From contig NZ_LLXX01000119.1 in assembly GCF_001440405.1 (NCBI RefSeq), positions 96,692-160,691 of the forward strand: a DNA stretch of 64,000 nucleotides. Reading direction: 5' to 3'. Below the pieces are notes generated by a model. The model was given only the letters and a program-made list of their open reading frames with translations. It was not told where the DNA came from and searched no databases. The position numbers and the translations under genes were made by a program. Shown one piece after another: positions 60,338 through 64,000 of this stretch (positions within the stretch are counted from its first letter, which is position 1; every line of letters starts with the position of its first letter). Source of the DNA: Bradyrhizobium valentinum (GTDB taxonomy: Bacteria > Pseudomonadota > Alphaproteobacteria > Rhizobiales > Xanthobacteraceae).

Positions 60338-61576
60338 ATGAAAGCCAAGACCGCCTTCGATCTCATCTTCCGGAATGCAAGGACGCGGTCCTCGGCGGCG
60401 ATCGATATCGGCGTCGCCGGAGGACGTATCATTGCCATCGAACACCGCCTCGCCTGCGAGGCGGTCGAGATCGATGTCGGCGGCAAACTCGTGCTGCCCG
60501 GTTTTGTCGACACGCATATCCACCTCGACAAGGCCTGCCTGCTCGGCCGTTGCGGGCACGACCATGGCAGCGTCGGCGAGGCCATCGCCGCGGTCGCAGC
60601 GATGAAGCGCGATTTCACGGTGGAAGATATCTATGCGCGCGGGGCGCGGGTGATCGAGCGGGCGATCGTGCACGGCACCACGCGTATGCGCACCCATGTG
60701 GAGATCGATCCGCGCATCGGCTTGCGCGGCTTCGAGGCGGTCAAGGCGCTGAAGCGCGACTATGCCTGGGCGATCGACCTCTCGATCTGCGTATTTCCGC
60801 AGGAAGGCCTGACCAACGATCCCGGCGCCGAGGAACTGCTGATCGCGGCCCTGCGCGACGGTGGCGAAGCGATCGGCGGCTGCCCCTACATGGACGCCGA
60901 CCCGAATGCGCATCTCGAAAGAGTTTTCGATCTCGCGCAGGAATTCGATGTCGATATCGACCTGCATCTCGACTTCGATCTCGATCCGTCCTGGTGGCAT
61001 CTCGAAGAGGTCTGCCGGCAGACCGAGCGGCGCAATTACCAGGGCCGCGTCGCGATCGGCCATGCGACGAAATTGTCGGCGCTGCCGCCGGAGCGGTTGA
61101 AAGCCGCGACCGAACACCTCGCAAAATCCGGCGTCGCCGTGACCGTGCTGCCCGCGACCGATCTCTATTTGATGGGCCGCGACGTCACGCATAATTCACC
61201 GCGCGGGCTGACGGTGGCGCACAAGCTGGTCGAAAACGGCGTCGTGTGTTCGGTCGCCACCAACAATGTGCTCAATCCGTTCACACCGTTCGGCGACGCC
61301 TCGCTGCTGCGGATGGCAAACTTCTACGCCAATGTGGCCCACGCCGGCATCAGCGAATTCGATGCCTGCCTCGACCTCGTCACGGACCTTCCGGCGCGCC
61401 TGATGAATCTGCGGGATTACGGCATCGCGCCGGGCAATCCGGCCGACCTTATCATCCTCGATACGGACAGCGGCCAGAACGCGATTGCCGAACTGCCCGA
61501 CATACTGATGGGTTTCAAGAATGGCCGTCAGGTGTTCGAGCGACGCCGGCCGACGCTGTTTCCTCCGCAAGCTTAG
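60338..61576 (+). CDS. Cytosine deaminase-like amidohydrolase
   Basis: 412 residues. DTHIHLDKACLLGRC (HxH near residue 55), HLDFDLDPSWWHL (about 208) and GHATKLSALP (about 240) follow cytosine deaminase. The position of the metal aspartate is asparagine: VATNNVLNPFTPFGD (about 305), where CodA-type enzymes have aspartate, so the metal site or substrate differs. ATG 60338 starts the protein domain; the TTG at 60230 would add unlikely residues. It lies downstream of a TGCATGCA site, with importer and GntR genes nearby. Confidence 0.82.
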   Translation: MKAKTAFDLIFRNARTRSSAAIDIGVAGGRIIAIEHRLACEAVEIDVGGKLVLPGFVDTHIHLDKACLLGRCGHDHGSVGEAIAAVAAMKRDFTVEDIYARGARVIERAIVHGTTRMRTHVEIDPRIGLRGFEAVKALKRDYAWAIDLSICVFPQEGLTNDPGAEELLIAALRDGGEAIGGCPYMDADPNAHLERVFDLAQEFDVDIDLHLDFDLDPSWWHLEEVCRQTERRNYQGRVAIGHATKLSALPPERLKAATEHLAKSGVAVTVLPATDLYLMGRDVTHNSPRGLTVAHKLVENGVVCSVATNNVLNPFTPFGDASLLRMANFYANVAHAGISEFDACLDLVTDLPARLMNLRDYGIAPGNPADLIILDTDSGQNAIAELPDILMGFKNGRQVFERRRPTLFPPQA

Positions 61577-61597
61577 CGACATTCCGGCCGGTGGCTT

Positions 61598-61712
61598 CAT
61601 CCTTCGAGACGCGGCGCAAGCGCCGCTCCTCCGGATGAAGTCTAACACCTCATGGTGAGGAGCGCGGCAACGCCGCGCGTCTCCGGACGATGCTTCGCAT
61701 CGCCGGGCGAAC
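61598..61712. repeat. Dispersed palindromic repeat, CTTCGAGACG / CCTCATGGTGAGG type
   Basis: CATCCTTCGAGACGCGG, then CTCATGGTGAGGAGCGCGGCAACG and hairpin GATGCTTCGCATC. Same family as 18979 and 32518. The rest of the 240-base gap holds nothing else recognised. Confidence 0.78.
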
Positions 61713-61816
61713 CATGCAGGCCGTGCTCTGCCTCATGCGTGCCCTGCGATTGACGCGCCTTTCAATCCGTTGTTGTTATCGGCCAACCACAACAACAACA
61801 CGCGGGGCGGAAAATC

Positions 61817-63031
61817 ATGGCCAAGGCAACCCAGATCAGAAGCGTCGAAACGCTCGCCTGCGACGCCGGCTGGCGGAACTACCACTTCATCAAGATCATG
61901 ACCGAGGACGGCATCGTCGGCTGGAGCGAGTATGACGAAGGCTTTGGCGCGCCCGGCGTCACCGCGGCCATCGAGCGTCTCGGGGCGCGCGTGGTCGGCA
62001 AGAACGCCTTCCAGCACGAGCGGATCTATGCGGAGTTGTTTGCCGCGACGCGGCCCGCCGCCGGCGGCGTGGTGGCGCTGGCATTAGGCGCCATCGAAAA
62101 CGCGCTGCTCGACGTCAAAGCCAAGGCGCTGGGCGTGCCCTGTTACGAACTGCTCGGCGGCAAGATGCGCGACAGCATCCGGGTCTACTGGTCGCACTGC
62201 GCGACCTGGCGCATCAATCATCCCGACTGGTTCAAGCCGGCCATTACCGACCTCGACGGCGTCAAGTCGATCGGCAACGAGGTGCGCGAGAAGGGCTTTA
62301 CGGCGATGAAGACCAACATCTTCGTCTATACCGACGGCAAGCCGCAGGGCTGGCGGCCCGGCTTCGGCTCGCCGTTCGAGCCCGAGATCAACGTCGACCG
62401 CAAGGTGTTGCGTAACCTCTGCATGCATCTGGAAGCGATCCGCGACGGCGCCGGGCCTGACGTCGACCTGCTGCTCGATCTCAATTTCAACGCCAAGACG
62501 GAAGGGTATTTGAAGATACTCCGCGCCATCAAGGACATGGATTTGTTCTGGGTCGAGATCGACACCTTCAACCCGCAGGCGCTGGGTTACATCCGCCGCC
62601 AGAGCCCGCACCCGGTCTCCTCCTGCGAGACGCTGCTGGGCCTGCGCGAGTTCCTGCCTTACTTCAACGAACAGGCAATGGATATCGCGATCATTGACAC
62701 GCCCTGGAACGGGGTGTGGCAATCGATGAAGATCGCCGCCGCCGCGGAGCACTTTGAGGTCAACGTCGCCCCGCATAATTTCTACGGCCATCTCTGCACC
62801 ATGCAGAACGCGCATTTCGCGGCCGCGGTGCCGAACCTGCGCATCATGGAGACCGACATCGATCGTCTCGCATGGGACCACGAACTGTTCACGCACGTGC
62901 CCGAGATCGTCGACGGCCACCTGGTGATTCCGGATCGTCCGGGCTGGGGCACCGAACCCAGTGAGCAAGGCCTGCGCGCCCATCCGCCGAAGAGCAAGGG
63001 CGGGCTGTTGAATTACGGGCAGAAGAAGTAG
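61817..63031 (+). CDS. Mandelate racemase/muconate lactonizing enzyme-family protein
   Basis: 404 residues of the enolase superfamily. Metal ligands are the aspartate in LLLDLNFN (about 218), the glutamate in FWVEIDTF (about 245) and that in SSCETLLG (about 272). A catalytic lysine is in AMKTNIF (about 170) and a histidine in NVAPHNFYGHL (about 320). Members abstract a proton next to a carboxylate, most often as sugar-acid dehydratases. Substrate undetermined. Followed by a dispersed repeat and a convergent binding-protein gene. Confidence 0.87.
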   Translation: MAKATQIRSVETLACDAGWRNYHFIKIMTEDGIVGWSEYDEGFGAPGVTAAIERLGARVVGKNAFQHERIYAELFAATRPAAGGVVALALGAIENALLDVKAKALGVPCYELLGGKMRDSIRVYWSHCATWRINHPDWFKPAITDLDGVKSIGNEVREKGFTAMKTNIFVYTDGKPQGWRPGFGSPFEPEINVDRKVLRNLCMHLEAIRDGAGPDVDLLLDLNFNAKTEGYLKILRAIKDMDLFWVEIDTFNPQALGYIRRQSPHPVSSCETLLGLREFLPYFNEQAMDIAIIDTPWNGVWQSMKIAAAAEHFEVNVAPHNFYGHLCTMQNAHFAAAVPNLRIMETDIDRLAWDHELFTHVPEIVDGHLVIPDRPGWGTEPSEQGLRAHPPKSKGGLLNYGQKK

Positions 63032-63044
63032 CGGGATTATGCTG

Positions 63045-63142
63045 TCATACCCCGCGAAGGCGGGGTATCCAGTACGCCGCGGCTTATCCGTCTTATCACC
63101 AACGTCTCGGCGTACTGGATCGCCCGCCTTCGCGGGCGATGA
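63045..63142. repeat. Dispersed palindromic repeat, CCCGCGAAGGCGGG type
   Basis: CATACCCCGCGAAGGCGGGGTATCCAGTACGCCG is mirrored by GGCGTACTGGATCGCCCGCCTTCGCGGGCGATG. It may end both convergent transcripts. Confidence 0.85.
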
Positions 63143-63178
63143 CAGTGCTGGTTGTTGGTGGAGTTCGCAAGGCTCCGC

Positions 63179-64000
63179 TCAATTATCATCCGGTCCACTC
63201 GCAAACGCGCTCTCGATTACGTCGCCGATCGGTTGCCAGGAATTGCCGTCGAACTGCACCAGCCGCATCTGCTCGATCGGATGGAAGTCGGCAGGCCCGG
63301 TGGTCATCGCAATTCCCGGAAGCGCTATCGGGCTCTGGTAATTCCTAAGGGACGCCGCCTGCCGCATGATGTTCTCGCGCGACAGATCATCGCCGCACTG
63401 GGTCAACACCTGAACCATGGTGGCCGCCGCCGCATAGCCGAAGATGGCGTTGCCATCTTCCTTGTCACCATCAGGGTAATATTTGTCCATGAACGCCAGC
63501 CAGTCCTTGATGGCGGGATCTTCCTTCCAAGTGGTGTCGCTGGCATCCTTCAGGAACGAGGTCGAGATCACGCCGACGGAATTCTGAAGTCCCGCCGGTC
63601 TTAACGCATTCGCGATCGAAGCTGCCGCATTGACCAGCAACAACTGTGGATGCCAACCCAGTTCGGCCGCTCTGCGGATCGCACGCGCCGAGATCGGCGG
63701 CGCGCAATTGAGCACGAGCACTTCAGCGCCGGAGTTCTTGAGGATGTCGACCTGGGTATCGATTGACATGTCCGCATCAATGGCGATGTCCGCAACGATC
63801 ATATTCGCGGTGAGGCCGAGTCCCTCCTGCAATCCCCGGAACAGATCGCGACCAAACTGGTCGTTCTGCCAGAGCACGGCGATCTTCCTGCTCGGATAGG
63901 CGGCCTGGATGTAATTGGCATAGATCCGTCCTTCGGACCGGAACGTCGGCTGCCAGCCCATCGTCCAGGGAAATCGCTTCGGATGCGCCCACTCCTCGTC
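63179..64000 (-). CDS. Liv-type substrate-binding protein, N terminus outside window
   Basis: The last 273 residues of a type I periplasmic binding protein (Peripla_BP_6/LivK). KIAVLWQNDQFGRDLFRGLQEGL, KNSGAEVLVLNCAPPISARAIRRAAELGW and YAAAATMVQVLTQCGDDLSRENIMRQAASL are typical. The frame stays open past 64000, so the signal peptide and first lobe are not visible. It is unrelated in detail to the livK of the nic operon. Confidence 0.88.
   Translation of the reverse strand, partial: DEEWAHPKRFPWTMGWQPTFRSEGRIYANYIQAAYPSRKIAVLWQNDQFGRDLFRGLQEGLGLTANMIVADIAIDADMSIDTQVDILKNSGAEVLVLNCAPPISARAIRRAAELGWHPQLLLVNAAASIANALRPAGLQNSVGVISTSFLKDASDTTWKEDPAIKDWLAFMDKYYPDGDKEDGNAIFGYAAAATMVQVLTQCGDDLSRENIMRQAASLRNYQSPIALPGIAMTTGPADFHPIEQMRLVQFDGNSWQPIGDVIESAFASGPDDN

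Overview
The window is a GC-rich (mid-60s %) stretch of an alphaproteobacterial chromosome, most like Bradyrhizobium or a close relative. No phylogenetic marker gene is present. The assignment rests on gene content (many ABC importers, acyl-CoA enzymes, Sox genes, molybdenum hydroxylases) and on several classes of dispersed palindromic repeats typical of that group, which sit in the gaps between genes. No tRNA, rRNA, CRISPR array, transposase or phage gene was seen.

Layout. 1-3.3 kb: an alkylsulfatase, the stump of a Baeyer-Villiger-type monooxygenase, and a DUF1772/MarR divergent pair. 3.4-9.8 kb: a TetR-controlled SsuABC/TauABC-like importer interleaved with an epimerase-like, an acetyltransferase and a DapA-like gene; the same operator occurs upstream of tetR and upstream of the operon. 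9.9-12.5 kb: an MFS exporter, an orphan TRAP binding protein and a decayed second copy of the MFS 3' end. 12.6-19 kb: a periplasmic molybdenum hydroxylase (IorAB type), a perfect terminator hairpin, then cytochrome c, FccB/SoxF and soxXYZA without soxB.

19-21 kb and 28.6-42.6 kb form what looks like one nicotinate regulon. NicAB (hydroxylation to 6-hydroxynicotinate), 6-hydroxynicotinate reductase, enamidase, a ferredoxin-NADP reductase, a Liv-type importer, two proteins of unknown role (UPF0280 and PF06684), a MarR regulator and PncB are encoded here. Four divergent promoters each carry a copy of a TTYGTAYACRAA-like palindrome. This joins an aerobic, cytochrome-linked first step to the reductive ring branch known from Eubacterium (Clostridium) barkeri and reported for Azorhizobium. 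It is the most interesting system in the window.

Between the two nic arms lie a cyclase-SUMF1 fusion, two atypical crotonase-fold proteins with a TetR gene, and a selenium-binding-protein/methanethiol oxidase gene. 42.6-50 kb: MetY, an alpha/beta hydrolase, a signal-less HtrA-like protease, a GMC oxidoreductase with a small partner, and a flavin monooxygenase that appears to start at ATT. 50-54 kb: a repeat-filled gap and a single-chain biotin-dependent carboxylase. 54.4-61.6 kb: amidohydrolases and a second SsuABC-like importer around a GntR gene, with repeated TGCATGCA sites. 61.8-64 kb: an enolase-superfamily enzyme and the end of a Liv-type binding protein cut by the window edge.
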